Program-made: the position numbers and the translations under genes
Part shown: piece by piece, positions 1-7,285 of the stretch
How the letters are laid out: each line of letters opens with the position of its first letter
Position numbering within the stretch: the first letter of the stretch is position 1
The notes under the pieces: generated by a model
Database searches by the model: none
Seen by the model: only the letters and a program-made list of their open reading frames with translations
What the model was told of the DNA's origin: nothing
Assembly: GCA_900757595.1 (NCBI GenBank)
Contig: CAAEOL010000044.1
Span: forward strand, 1-11,092
Origin: an uncultured Collinsella sp.
Lineage (GTDB): Bacteria > Actinomycetota > Coriobacteriia > Coriobacteriales > Coriobacteriaceae
Length of the DNA: 11,092 bases
Reading direction: 5' to 3'

Positions 1-1
1 C

Positions 2-631
2 GATTCGTCCGTTGGCACCGGCTCTAACAACGGCTCCGGCTCTGACGCAACCCCTGGTTCCGATGCTTCCAAGGATGACTCGAATAAGGCGCCGGACGTT
101 CCCGTTGCTTCGCCGGACAAGAAGCCTTCTTTCTCCGTGCAGCTTGGTTCTACGTTGGGCTCTTCGCTGATGGCTGGCGTCAATAATGGCTCGACTCAGA
201 ACAAGGACAACTCTGATCAGGTTTCTATGGAAAAGACCGAGGCCGCAAAGGGCGACTCAAAGGACAAGGCTTCCGAGAAGGCTGAATCCGATAAGGGTCC
301 TAGCTCTGATGAGAAGGGCGACAAGTCCGGTCAGAAGAAGGACGAGAGCAAGACCGAGGGCGAAAAGAAACAGTCCGAAGACGACGACAAGAGCGGTGCT
401 GACAACCAGGTTCAGGAGCAAAATGACTCCAAAACGGTGACCACTACGACCACGATGACCACCACAGCCAAGTCATCTGGCGGCAATATGCCCAAGACGG
501 GCGATCTGATTGTGATGGCGAGCCTTGCCAGTGCAAGCTTGGCCACACTGGGCGCTACGTCTATCGTAAGTGGTAAGCATAAGCTCGATCAGCAGAAGAA
601 GGCTTCTGGGGAGGACGGCTTGGAGGAGTAA
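2..631 (+). CDS. Sortase-anchored surface protein, C-terminal part (5' end outside window)
   Basis: The frame is open from the left edge, so this is the C-terminal 209 residues of a longer protein. Most of it is a low-complexity, hydrophilic stalk: Gly/Ser/Asn/Asp-rich at first, then Lys/Glu/Asp/Ser-rich, then a Thr-rich stretch (nine Thr codons interrupted by one Met, 440-466). It ends with a classical cell-wall sorting signal: MPKTG at 488-502 followed by D, a hydrophobic segment of about 23 residues (LIVMASLASASLATLGATS...), and a basic stop-transfer KHKLDQQKK. Sortase is known to cleave such signals between T and G and join the protein to peptidoglycan. Met in the first position instead of Leu, and an acidic extension after the basic tail (GEDGLEE), are mild departures from the norm. 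The missing N-terminus would hold the functional domain, so its role (adhesin, enzyme or pilin) cannot be judged. A terminator follows at once. The GTG at 137 is internal, not the start. Confidence 0.9.
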   Translation, partial: DSSVGTGSNNGSGSDATPGSDASKDDSNKAPDVPVASPDKKPSFSVQLGSTLGSSLMAGVNNGSTQNKDNSDQVSMEKTEAAKGDSKDKASEKAESDKGPSSDEKGDKSGQKKDESKTEGEKKQSEDDDKSGADNQVQEQNDSKTVTTTTTMTTTAKSSGGNMPKTGDLIVMASLASASLATLGATSIVSGKHKLDQQKKASGEDGLEE

Positions 632-664
632 TCTTCCAGATCGTTTTCTATAAGAGTTTGGGAC

Positions 665-700
665 GGGGTCCGGTGCGGCGGCATCGGCCCCCCTTTTTTT
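665..700 (+). terminator. Rho-independent terminator of the surface protein gene
   Basis: GGGG(T)CCGGTGC pairs with GCATCGGCCCC around a GGCG loop. This gives an 11-bp stem with one bulged T and one G-T wobble. A run of seven T (694-700) follows directly. It lies 33 bases after the stop codon and is the strongest terminator in the window. Confidence 0.9.
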
Positions 701-772
701 GTTGTGCAACGATTTGTTATGCCCCCTCGGGGGGCTGTTGCTACCGCTGCCCGAAACGTTTGCATGTCGATA

Positions 773-800
773 TTATTGCGCTCTACCCGCTCGCTACAAT
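773..800 (+). promoter_or_regulatory. Possible promoter of the ATPase gene
   Basis: A good -10 box, TACAAT (795-800), lies 33 bases before the GTG start. The best -35 candidate, TTATTG (773-778), is 16 bases upstream of it and matches the consensus poorly. The strong terminator just upstream means this gene needs its own promoter. A GC hairpin (721-735, GCCCCC/GGGGGC) lies upstream and has no T-run. Confidence 0.4.
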
Positions 801-819
801 GGGCATCGTGCTGCGTTAG

Positions 820-825
820 AAGGAG
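820..825 (+). promoter_or_regulatory. Shine-Dalgarno site fixing the GTG start at 834
   Basis: AAGGAG lies 8 bases before GTG 834. This is the only strong ribosome binding site in the upstream part of this frame. It argues against the longer reading that opens with TTG inside the terminator T-run at 699. Confidence 0.8.
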
Positions 826-833
826 AGTTTACG

Positions 834-2633
834 GTGTCTGAACAGGTGAATTGTGGTTTTACTCATGCGTTTGGTGCACGGTTGCTCAATCATGCGGATA
901 GCGCAGCTCTACCGGTTGATGCACACGACTTTTCCGATGCAATCAATCGGTGTTTACTCGTCGATAAGACTATGTTTATTGCCGATATATTGGACAGTGA
1001 AGCACCTGTTGCGCTTTGCTGTCGGCCCAAGGGTTTTGGCAAGAGCATGAATTTATCGATGCTCAAGTGCTATTTGGAACGACCTGATCGCCGGCTGCCG
1101 GATCGAAGCCTGTTCGCTGGTACCCAGATTTGGCAGGCGGGCGGCGGTCGCTATCGTGATGAGTACGCGAGTTATCCGGTCATCATGCTCGACTTTACAG
1201 CTGCCGCTTCGAGGCATGGCGCTGGTGCTGCGGCAGCAATTCGCGGGGCTGTCGTGCGCGAGTGCGCCCGATTACTGCCGCTGCTTGCCGCGCCTGATCT
1301 GTCAAGACGTGAGGTTCGTCTTATCGAGAGGGCGGCGCGTGGGGTGGCCAGCGATAAGGAGATCGATGCGGCGCTTGGCGTGCTTATTAAACTGCTCCAG
1401 GCAGCTTTCGATGAGCAGGTTGTTCTTCTGATAGACGACTACGACGCGGTATGTCCAAAGCGTTTGGACGCTAAGGACGACGGTAGCGTGGATTCCCTAG
1501 AGTCGCTCAGCCGAATGTTGTTCGACACCATTGCCGATGCCGGCGACTCGTTGCGATTGACGTGTCTGATGTGCGAACGCCCCGGTCATGCCGAGTTTGC
1601 GTTGTCCCAACGTGGGGTTTCCTATCGGTCGGCGACAGCGTTGTCGAGTTGGTGTGATCGATGGTTCGGTTTTTCGGACGACGAAGTCCAAGTGCTGTTG
1701 GATTGCATCGGTCGCAACGGCTGTCTGGATGACGCGCGTGAGTGGCTCGAGGGCTATCTGCTTGGTGGTTTTTATTGCTCGAGCCCGGAGCGCGTGGTGG
1801 ACTACGCACATCGCGGTTGCGTCGCGCCCGTTCGGGCAGATCTGTATGGTTACGCCGACCGTCTGAGCGCATGCGTCGGCGACTGGAATCTCATGCGCCT
1901 GTCCGCATTGTTCGATTTACTTGAGGCGCATGGGTTTATTGAGGTGCCAGTGCATGTGCATGCCGAGGAGGCCGATGCCGCCAAGCCCGAAGATATCTGG
2001 ACAGCGCTGTATCTGTCTGGATTTCTTACGACGGACATGACGGGGCATTCGGAAAACGGCGCGTGCCTTCGTTCCCTGCGTCTGCCTAACAACGAAGTGC
2101 GTCAGGCGCTCCGTCTTGTAATTCTGGAATGGTTTGAGTGCGCCGTTGAGGACGTTGGAGTTATCGACTCGTTCCATGACGGGCTGTGTCGAGGAGACGA
2201 GGACGCTGTAAAGCAAGCTTTGAGCTGTGCTATCGGCGATCTGGGCATCGATGTGGGCCAATCAGATATGCCGACAGCCTATCATCTGGTGCTTCAGGGG
2301 CTCTGCTTTGGACTGCCTGGCTATTGCAATCCCAGCTCCAAGCGAAGTGGCGTCTCGGATCGCTGGGATATCCAGGTGATTCCCACCGGTCGGGTGTTTG
2401 ACGTGGCTGACACGTTCGGCATGCTCGATGAGCGACCGCTCATTACGATCAACATGATGTACGACCCTGGCGTCGATGCCCTGGGCCTGGAACTGTTGGC
2501 GGTTCAGGCGCTGCTCGAAATCGAGCGCGACGGCATCGATGATATCCGCGTGCCGCGCCCCGCCGTCGGGCGCATGCGTTGGGGCTTTGGTTTTGACGGT
2601 CAGCGTGTGTCCGTGGTGTGCCAACGACTGTAG
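834..2633 (+). CDS. AAA-ATPase-like protein with degenerate PD-(D/E)XK C-terminal domain
   Basis: A 599-residue protein of the PF09820 (AAA-ATPase-like) plus DUF1703/PD-(D/E)XK architecture, common in gut bacteria and of unknown cellular role. Family landmarks run in order: LLVDKTMFIADIL (41-53), the P-loop RPKGFGKS (64-71), YPVIMLDF (114-121), the Walker B-like LIDDYDAV (199-206), WFGFSDDEV (277-285), WLEGY (304-308), LYLSGFLTT (392-400) and LPNNEVRQAL (417-426). As is usual here, the first P-loop Gly is replaced by Arg. The usual RPRRFGK motif reads RPKGFGK. The C-terminal domain (about 480-599) keeps the Asp of the nuclease fold (RWDIQV, D512). Where the family has a I-I-E-x-K core this protein has LITINMM, so both the acid and the lysine appear lost. 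The GTG start is set by AAGGAG. It has its own transcription unit and converges on the next gene. ATP binding is likely; nuclease activity is doubtful. Confidence 0.85.
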   Translation: MSEQVNCGFTHAFGARLLNHADSAALPVDAHDFSDAINRCLLVDKTMFIADILDSEAPVALCCRPKGFGKSMNLSMLKCYLERPDRRLPDRSLFAGTQIWQAGGGRYRDEYASYPVIMLDFTAAASRHGAGAAAAIRGAVVRECARLLPLLAAPDLSRREVRLIERAARGVASDKEIDAALGVLIKLLQAAFDEQVVLLIDDYDAVCPKRLDAKDDGSVDSLESLSRMLFDTIADAGDSLRLTCLMCERPGHAEFALSQRGVSYRSATALSSWCDRWFGFSDDEVQVLLDCIGRNGCLDDAREWLEGYLLGGFYCSSPERVVDYAHRGCVAPVRADLYGYADRLSACVGDWNLMRLSALFDLLEAHGFIEVPVHVHAEEADAAKPEDIWTALYLSGFLTTDMTGHSENGACLRSLRLPNNEVRQALRLVILEWFECAVEDVGVIDSFHDGLCRGDEDAVKQALSCAIGDLGIDVGQSDMPTAYHLVLQGLCFGLPGYCNPSSKRSGVSDRWDIQVIPTGRVFDVADTFGMLDERPLITINMMYDPGVDALGLELLAVQALLEIERDGIDDIRVPRPAVGRMRWGFGFDGQRVSVVCQRL

Positions 2634-2637
2634 CGGC

Positions 2638-2652
2638 GGGCGAAAGCCCTTT
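2638..2652 (+). terminator. Weak hairpin between convergent genes
   Basis: GGGC-GAAA-GCCC, a 4-bp stem closed by a GNRA-type tetraloop, is followed by TTT. It sits in the 20-bp gap between the two convergent stop codons. The stem and T-run are short, so it is only a candidate terminator. Confidence 0.25.
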
Positions 2653-2653
2653 A

Positions 2654-3673
2654 CTACTCCGCGTCCTTCAGGGGCGGCATGGGCTTCCAGTTAGGATCCT
2701 TAACGATCTTGCGGGCGTCCTTCATGCCGCGGCGCAGCGCCGGAATGCCGGTCTTAAAGCATTTGTCGACTGCTGCCAGACGAATGAACTCCTTGCAGAA
2801 GGTCGCGGCATTGCCCAGACGGAACAGGATGGGGTGGTAGTCACCGTAGATCTGCATATAGCGAGCGAGGAAGCCTCGGTTGCGCATGATGTAGTAGCGG
2901 TTGGTGTCGCTCGTGGAGTTGAGCTGTCGTTTGCCGGCGATATCCCAGTTGGAGACGGCGCGGGCGCGCTTGAGCACCACGTCGGCAACCACGGCGGCGG
3001 GGAAGTGCTGGCTGGCCACGTAGCCGTAGCAGGCATCGTCGCCGTAGATAAAGAAGCGCGCGTCGGGCAGGCCAATCTTGTCGACCACGCGGCGCGAGAA
3101 CATGCCGCCCTCAAAGCACAGTTGGTTCATGGTGCGGTAGCCCTCGGGCCCCAAGTCCCACTTGGCGATGGGGTTAGGGATGCCGAGCGAAAGGATGAGC
3201 TGGTACTGCCAAAAGAAAGCGCCGCCGTCAAAGTCCAGGCGCGAACCCTGGATGACATCGTAGCGGTCGGTCCACTTGGCAAGACGCTCGATGCCTTCGG
3301 GGATGACGAGCACGTCGTCGTCCATCACCCAGAACCACTGGGCCCCCAGATCGTAGGCGCATTTAGTGCCAGCGGAGAAGCCGCCCGCACCGCCGCCGTT
3401 TTCGAGCTGCGGGGCGTAGATGACACGGTCGGTGCCGCCCTGCGCGTCGGGCTGCTCGGTGTCGATGCCCCACAGGCTGGCCAGGCGCTCGTTGAATGCG
3501 GTGCACATGGCCTCGGTCTCGCGCGAATTCTCGTTATCGACAATCACGATGCGCCAGGGCGTTGCCGTGAGCTCGGTCATGGAGTCGAACAGGTTGGCCA
3601 GGAGTTCCTGGCGCTTGTACGTAACGACAACGATGGCGAGCTTATCGATGGGAGCGGGAAGGGTTGAAGGCAT
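2654..3673 (-). CDS. GT2 glycosyltransferase, galactofuranosyl/rhamnosyl transferase-like
   Basis: A 339-residue GT-A fold transferase expected on the cytoplasmic face of the membrane, moving a sugar from a nucleotide donor to a lipid-linked or surface glycan. Motifs in order: the N-terminal strand LAIVVVTYKR (12-21), IVIVDN (42-47), ENGGGAGGFSAG (91-102), the metal-binding MDDD (117-120) within WFWVMDDDV, an acceptor/base motif FIYGDDACYGYV (208-219), and YYIMRNR (260-266). The GGAGGF block, the WxWxMDDDV context and YYxxRN are typical of GlfT-like galactofuranosyl and rhamnosyl transferases, so Galf or Rha is the likely donor; which one cannot be decided here. I chose the ATG at 3673, which has AAAGGA 11 bases upstream. 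The frame stays open a further 45 codons to another ATG at 3808, but that extension overlaps the promoter-like boxes and lies before the conserved domain. The gene is divergent from the glycosyltransferase operon and probably part of the same pathway. Confidence 0.88.
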   Translation of the reverse strand: MPSTLPAPIDKLAIVVVTYKRQELLANLFDSMTELTATPWRIVIVDNENSRETEAMCTAFNERLASLWGIDTEQPDAQGGTDRVIYAPQLENGGGAGGFSAGTKCAYDLGAQWFWVMDDDVLVIPEGIERLAKWTDRYDVIQGSRLDFDGGAFFWQYQLILSLGIPNPIAKWDLGPEGYRTMNQLCFEGGMFSRRVVDKIGLPDARFFIYGDDACYGYVASQHFPAAVVADVVLKRARAVSNWDIAGKRQLNSTSDTNRYYIMRNRGFLARYMQIYGDYHPILFRLGNAATFCKEFIRLAAVDKCFKTGIPALRRGMKDARKIVKDPNWKPMPPLKDAE

Positions 3674-3748
3674 GGGGCAATATATCCTTTCACGCGCGGC
3701 GGGCGAGCGCTGCGCGGAAGCTATCGAATACGTCCTTGGGACTGTCCT

Positions 3749-3779
3749 ATTGTAAAGGCTCGGCGCACCTTGGCGGCAA
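3749..3779 (-). promoter_or_regulatory. Possible promoter of the minus-strand glycosyltransferase
   Basis: Read on the minus strand: TTGCCG (3779-3774), 19 bases, then TACAAT (3754-3749). The -10 box is good; the -35 box is partial and the spacing slightly long. The start codon is about 75 bases downstream. Confidence 0.4.
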
Positions 3780-3793
3780 GCTTTGAATAAAAC

Positions 3794-3831
3794 GCAGGAA
3801 CCTGCCACGGGCCCGCCGCATGACGTGCGGC
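3794..3831. repeat. Two small inverted repeats between divergent promoters
   Basis: GCAGG-AA-CCTGC (3794-3805) and GCCGCA-TGACG-TGCGGC (3815-3831) lie in the 56 bases separating the two candidate -35 boxes. The position suits a shared operator, but short GC dyads also occur by chance in DNA of this composition. Confidence 0.4.
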
Positions 3832-3835
3832 TACT

Positions 3836-3865
3836 TTGCCCGCAAGAGGCTCCATAGATTATATA
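3836..3865 (+). promoter_or_regulatory. Possible promoter of the five-gene glycosyltransferase operon
   Basis: TTGCCC (3836-3841), 18 bases, then TATATA (3860-3865) in a local AT-rich patch. This would give a leader of roughly 55-60 bases before the TTG start at 3930. No other reasonable -10/-35 pair is visible in the gap. Confidence 0.4.
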
Positions 3866-3918
3866 AACGCCCGCTGGCGCGCTGACCCTTTGATACCATG
3901 AAACGACAGGTATTTCCT

Positions 3919-3924
3919 AAGGAG
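3919..3924 (+). promoter_or_regulatory. Shine-Dalgarno site fixing the TTG start at 3930
   Basis: AAGGAG, then 5 bases, then TTG. The ATG at 3898 is in another frame, and no in-frame ATG precedes the conserved glycosyltransferase domain, so TTG is the best supported start. Confidence 0.8.
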
Positions 3925-3929
3925 CACAT

Positions 3930-5033
3930 TTGTCTACTAACGTCTCTGGCAGCCCTGTTCTGTCGCTGCTTATTCCCATTTACAATGTTCAGCGCTACCT
4001 GCGCGAGTGTCTCGATTCCGCCCTGGCACAGACGCTCAAGGATATTGAGATCATCTGCATTAACGACGGGTCGACCGACAACTCGCCGGTGATTATCCGC
4101 GAGTATATGGAGCGCGATGGGCGCGTCAAGATGATCGACAAGGCCAACAGCGGCTACGGCGACTCGATGAACCACGGTCTGGAGATGGCGCGTGGCAAGT
4201 ACGTTGGCATCTTGGAGTCCGATGACTTTATGGCGTCCGACGCACTCGAAAAGCTTGTCTCGGCCGCCGATACCAATAATGCCGACTTTGCGAAGGCGAA
4301 CTTTGATTTCTACTGGTCTAAGCCCGAGGAACGCCGTTCGCTGCATGAGATGTTTAGACCTCAGGATTGTGGCAAGCCGGTGCACCCGAGCGATACGACG
4401 CAGTTCTTTAAGCAAAAGCCGTCGATTTGGTCGGCCGTGTACCGTCGCGATTTTCTTGAGCGCAACGGCATTAAGTTCCTGCCGACTCCGGGGGCATCCT
4501 TTCAGGACACGTCATTTGCCTTTAAGGTGATCGCGTGCGCCGATAAGGCTGTTTACCTGCATGATGCCGTGTTGTCGTATCGCCAGGACAACGAGAATTC
4601 CTCGGTCAATTCTTCGGCTAAGGTCTTTTGCGTCAATACCGAGTATGCCGAGATTGAGCGTTGGATTCGAGAGGATTATGCCCGCGACCACGCAAGTGAT
4701 GACGTCGCGCGCATGCTCAAGTTCAATCAGCTCATTAAGTACGATTCGTATATGTGGAACTACGTGCGCCTGGCGCCTAAGTTCTATAAGGAGTTCCTGG
4801 TGCAGATGGCCAAGGAATTTCAGGCGGCCTTGGACGCGGGAGAGTTTTCGCTTGACGATCTCAAGCCGTGGAAGCGCGCGAACCTCGCTGCCATCCTCAA
4901 AGATCCTGAGGGCTGGGTTGACGAGCATCCGAGTTTTGCGACGGATGGTGCATTGGGGCGTGCCAAGTATTACGCCTCGGTTGGAGGCCCGGGCGTGGTC
5001 GCCGCCTTCCTCATCGAATCGCTGAGGGGGTAG
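3930..5033 (+). CDS. GT2 glycosyltransferase, copy A
   Basis: A 367-residue family 2 transferase starting at TTG behind AAGGAG. The GT-A domain fills about residues 10-220: LSLLIPIYNV (11-20), the nucleotide-binding INDGSTD (44-50), KANSGYGDSMN (71-81), the metal-binding ESDD (96-99), KPSIWSAVYRR (163-173) and TPGASFQD (186-193), where Asp193 is the likely catalytic base region (QD in place of the more usual ED). The remaining ~140 residues are a charged, probably helical C-terminal region. It resembles exopolysaccharide/LPS transferases of the EpsH/EpsJ type; donor and acceptor cannot be read from sequence. It has no membrane segment and probably works at the inner membrane surface on a lipid-linked acceptor. 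It is the first gene of the operon, with a 6-base gap to the next gene. It is strikingly similar to the gene at 6155-7273 (copy A'), with about 85 of 99 residues identical over the N-terminal domain by hand count. Confidence 0.9.
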   Translation: MSTNVSGSPVLSLLIPIYNVQRYLRECLDSALAQTLKDIEIICINDGSTDNSPVIIREYMERDGRVKMIDKANSGYGDSMNHGLEMARGKYVGILESDDFMASDALEKLVSAADTNNADFAKANFDFYWSKPEERRSLHEMFRPQDCGKPVHPSDTTQFFKQKPSIWSAVYRRDFLERNGIKFLPTPGASFQDTSFAFKVIACADKAVYLHDAVLSYRQDNENSSVNSSAKVFCVNTEYAEIERWIREDYARDHASDDVARMLKFNQLIKYDSYMWNYVRLAPKFYKEFLVQMAKEFQAALDAGEFSLDDLKPWKRANLAAILKDPEGWVDEHPSFATDGALGRAKYYASVGGPGVVAAFLIESLRG

Positions 5034-5039
5034 GTCGGC

Positions 5040-6080
5040 ATGGGAGATGCCTCGTGTCCTAAAGCTACCATTGTCGTCCCCGTTTACAACTCTGCGCGCT
5101 CCATTCAGCGATGCGTCGATTCGCTGTTGGCCCAGTCCGAGCGCTCGATTCAGGTTGTCTGCGTCAACGACGGTTCGACTGATGATTCGTTGAACGTGTT
5201 GCGCCAGATTGCGCAGGCCGACGATCGCGTACTGGTGATTGACCAGGAAAACGCGGGTGTCTCGTGTGCTCGAAATGCCGGTATCGATGTCGCCGAGGGC
5301 GAGACCGTCTTTTTTGTGGACGCCGACGATTACATCGATGCCCAGACGGTCGAGCGCGTACTGCATGCCATGGAGTCTGCGGATGCCGAGGCCGCCGTTT
5401 TTGGCGGCGTCTGTGAACCTGCCGATGCTGCCCCCAAACGCGTCCAGCAACTCATGAGCCCCAAAGCTGGTGCCTTCGGCGCCCGCGATCCCCAACTGCT
5501 GTTCCATTCGAATGCGCAGCCCTATGCTTGCCGTGCGGCTTTTTCGCGCGAGCTGCTCAATCGCGAAGGCATTCGCTTCGCCCCCGGTTTGGCTTTGGGC
5601 GAGGACGTCGTCTTCCAATTTGCGGCTTATGCGCTTGCCCGCAAGACCGTCGTTATGCCGGATAAGTTCTACCACTACGTGATGGAGAGCGAATCGGCGA
5701 CGCACGAGTTCAACAGTGTCGAGGCTCGCGCCAAAAAGCTTGACGCCCACATGAGGATGCTCGAGGAGGTCCTGGAGGACTGGGCGGCCTACGGTCTTTT
5801 GGACCTGTGTCCCGGTGAGCTGATAACTTGGTTTTTAGACCTAATTGTGTTCGACCTGGCGCGCTTGGATGCCGATGACTTCCATTGCGTGGCGGCTCGC
5901 GTCAACATGGACCTCACGACGTTTTTGGGAACGGAATGGGCGGATATGCCTGCTAAGGGCGCCGTTCGCCGCGTTGCCCACAAGCTCGTTGCGGCGACCT
6001 CGGGCGTTTCGATGGCAGACGCCACGCTGTTCTATCTTTCGACTCGCGGTCTCAAAGCCTGCCTGGAGCGCTTTATCTAA
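5040..6080 (+). CDS. GT2 glycosyltransferase, copy B
   Basis: A 346-residue family 2 transferase. Visible motifs are ATIVVPVYNS (9-18), VNDGSTD (42-48), ENAGVSCARNAGID (70-83), the metal-binding VDADD (93-97) and the base motif LGEDVVF (186-192). After the catalytic domain comes a helical C-terminal region (about 225-346) of unknown role containing LITWFLDLIVFDLARLD. It begins at ATG only 6 bases after the previous stop codon, with a modest AGG 5 bases upstream, so translation is probably coupled to copy A. It is homologous along its length to the gene at 7286-8353 (copy B'), but much less close than the A/A' pair. Sugar specificity is unknown. A 74-base gap follows before copy A'. Confidence 0.9.
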   Translation: MGDASCPKATIVVPVYNSARSIQRCVDSLLAQSERSIQVVCVNDGSTDDSLNVLRQIAQADDRVLVIDQENAGVSCARNAGIDVAEGETVFFVDADDYIDAQTVERVLHAMESADAEAAVFGGVCEPADAAPKRVQQLMSPKAGAFGARDPQLLFHSNAQPYACRAAFSRELLNREGIRFAPGLALGEDVVFQFAAYALARKTVVMPDKFYHYVMESESATHEFNSVEARAKKLDAHMRMLEEVLEDWAAYGLLDLCPGELITWFLDLIVFDLARLDADDFHCVAARVNMDLTTFLGTEWADMPAKGAVRRVAHKLVAATSGVSMADATLFYLSTRGLKACLERFI

Positions 6081-6143
6081 TTCCAAGCGCTGCCGCCCGC
6101 CGCAACTCGGCTGCTAAAATAACCCTGTTACACGCTATTCAAC

Positions 6144-6150
6144 AGGAGGT
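6144..6150 (+). promoter_or_regulatory. Shine-Dalgarno site fixing the TTG start at 6155
   Basis: AGGAGGT, then 4 bases, then TTG. This is the best ribosome binding site in the window. A TAAAAT at 6115-6120 could be a -10 box of an internal promoter, but no convincing -35 box precedes it. Confidence 0.8.
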
Positions 6151-6154
6151 TCTC

Positions 6155-7273
6155 TTGCGGAACTCTGATACCCCTAAAGTTTCTCTGCTTGTCCCCATTT
6201 GCAATGTCGAACGCTACCTGCGCGAGTGCCTCGATTCCGCCGTGGCGCAGACGCTCAAGGATATCGAGATCGTCTGCATCAACGACGGCTCCACCGATAG
6301 CTCGCCAGACATCATCCGCGAGTACATGGAGCGAGACCCCCGTGTGAAGATGATCGATAAAGCCAACAGCGGCTACGGCGACTCGATGAACCGCGGCCTG
6401 GAGATGGCGCGCGGCGAGTACGTGGGCATCCTTGAGTCCGACGACTTTATGTTTGAGGATTCGCTCCAAAAGCTGGTCGCCAAGGCCGATGCTGAGCATG
6501 CCGATGTGGTAAAGGGCGACTTTTACCTGTATTGGTCCACGCCCAGCGAGCGCCGTGAGCTGTTTGGGATCATCGACGAGCATATGACGGGCGCCGCGTA
6601 TCGCCCCGTCGATCGCCCGGGCATCTTCTACCGCAAACCTTCCATTTGGTCGGCTATCTATCGGCGCGAGTTTCTCAACGACAATCAGATTCGGTTCCTT
6701 CCCACGCCGGGCGCCTCGTATCAGGACGCAGGCTTTAACTTTAAGGTTTGGGCTTGCGCCGAGCGTGCCGCGTTTATTACGGACCCCATTTTGTGCTATC
6801 GCCAGGATAACGAGAAGAGCTCCGTTAATTCGCCCAACAAGGTGTTTTGCGTGTGCGACGAATATGCCGAGATGCAACGTTTTTTGGACGAGCGTCCCGA
6901 GCTCAAGGCTCAACTCCAGGGCATTTTAATGCGCATGAAGGTCGATACGTACCGTTGGAATGATGAGCGTCTGGTCGATGAACTGCGTGATCAGTTTTGG
7001 GAGAAGGCCTCTCCCGAGCTCAAGGCCGATTGGGATGCCGGTCGCTTTGACCTGTCGCTGTTCGATCCGCGTGGCGAGACCGACTTGCGCCTGATGGTCA
7101 AGTCGCCCCGCGCCTATATCGATTCGCGCTTTGACTTTAAGAAGCCGGGCAAGCTCAATACGTTTAAGCATTACTTTAAGATTGGCGGCCTGCCGCTGGT
7201 CTGGCGCGTGCTGACGTATCAGCGCATCTACGGCGACAACCCGCACCCTGACGACGTTCCGGCCGCACAGTAG
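6155..7273 (+). CDS. GT2 glycosyltransferase, copy A'
   Basis: A 372-residue paralogue of the gene at 3930. It has the same order of motifs: SLLVPICNVERYLREC (10-25), INDGSTD (42-48), KANSGYGDSMN (69-79), ESDD (94-97), KPSIWSAIYRR (161-171) and TPGASYQD (184-191). The N-terminal domain is nearly the same as copy A with no gaps, while the C-terminal ~130 residues differ strongly (for example the ending DNPHPDDVPAAQ). This suggests a common sugar donor and different acceptors, which is inference. Like copy A it starts at TTG, here behind AGGAGGT. The preceding 74-base gap, the largest in the operon, carries a possible -10 box. The stop codon TAG overlaps the ribosome binding site of the following gene. 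A 31-base stretch is identical between 4143-4173 and 6362-6392. Confidence 0.9.
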   Translation: MRNSDTPKVSLLVPICNVERYLRECLDSAVAQTLKDIEIVCINDGSTDSSPDIIREYMERDPRVKMIDKANSGYGDSMNRGLEMARGEYVGILESDDFMFEDSLQKLVAKADAEHADVVKGDFYLYWSTPSERRELFGIIDEHMTGAAYRPVDRPGIFYRKPSIWSAIYRREFLNDNQIRFLPTPGASYQDAGFNFKVWACAERAAFITDPILCYRQDNEKSSVNSPNKVFCVCDEYAEMQRFLDERPELKAQLQGILMRMKVDTYRWNDERLVDELRDQFWEKASPELKADWDAGRFDLSLFDPRGETDLRLMVKSPRAYIDSRFDFKKPGKLNTFKHYFKIGGLPLVWRVLTYQRIYGDNPHPDDVPAAQ

Positions 7274-7285
7274 GAGCGAGTGACT

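Noticed and set aside
721..735. GC hairpin GCCCCC/GGGGGC considered as a second terminator
   Set aside because: There is no T-run on either side and the loop is 3 bases. It may form, but nothing shows a function.
699..833. N-terminal extension of the ATPase frame to TTG at 699
   Set aside because: That start lies in the T-run of the upstream terminator and upstream of the -10-like box. AAGGAG points to GTG 834, and the family's conserved region begins after it.
2618..3667. 349-codon plus-strand open frame opposite the GlfT-like gene
   Set aside because: The minus strand has all expected catalytic motifs. The plus frame is Gly/Val/His-rich without a domain and would overlap the end of the ATPase gene.
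4512..5750. 412-codon minus-strand open frame spanning parts of copies A and B
   Set aside because: It crosses two well-supported plus-strand genes, has no family motifs, and mirrors their codon structure.
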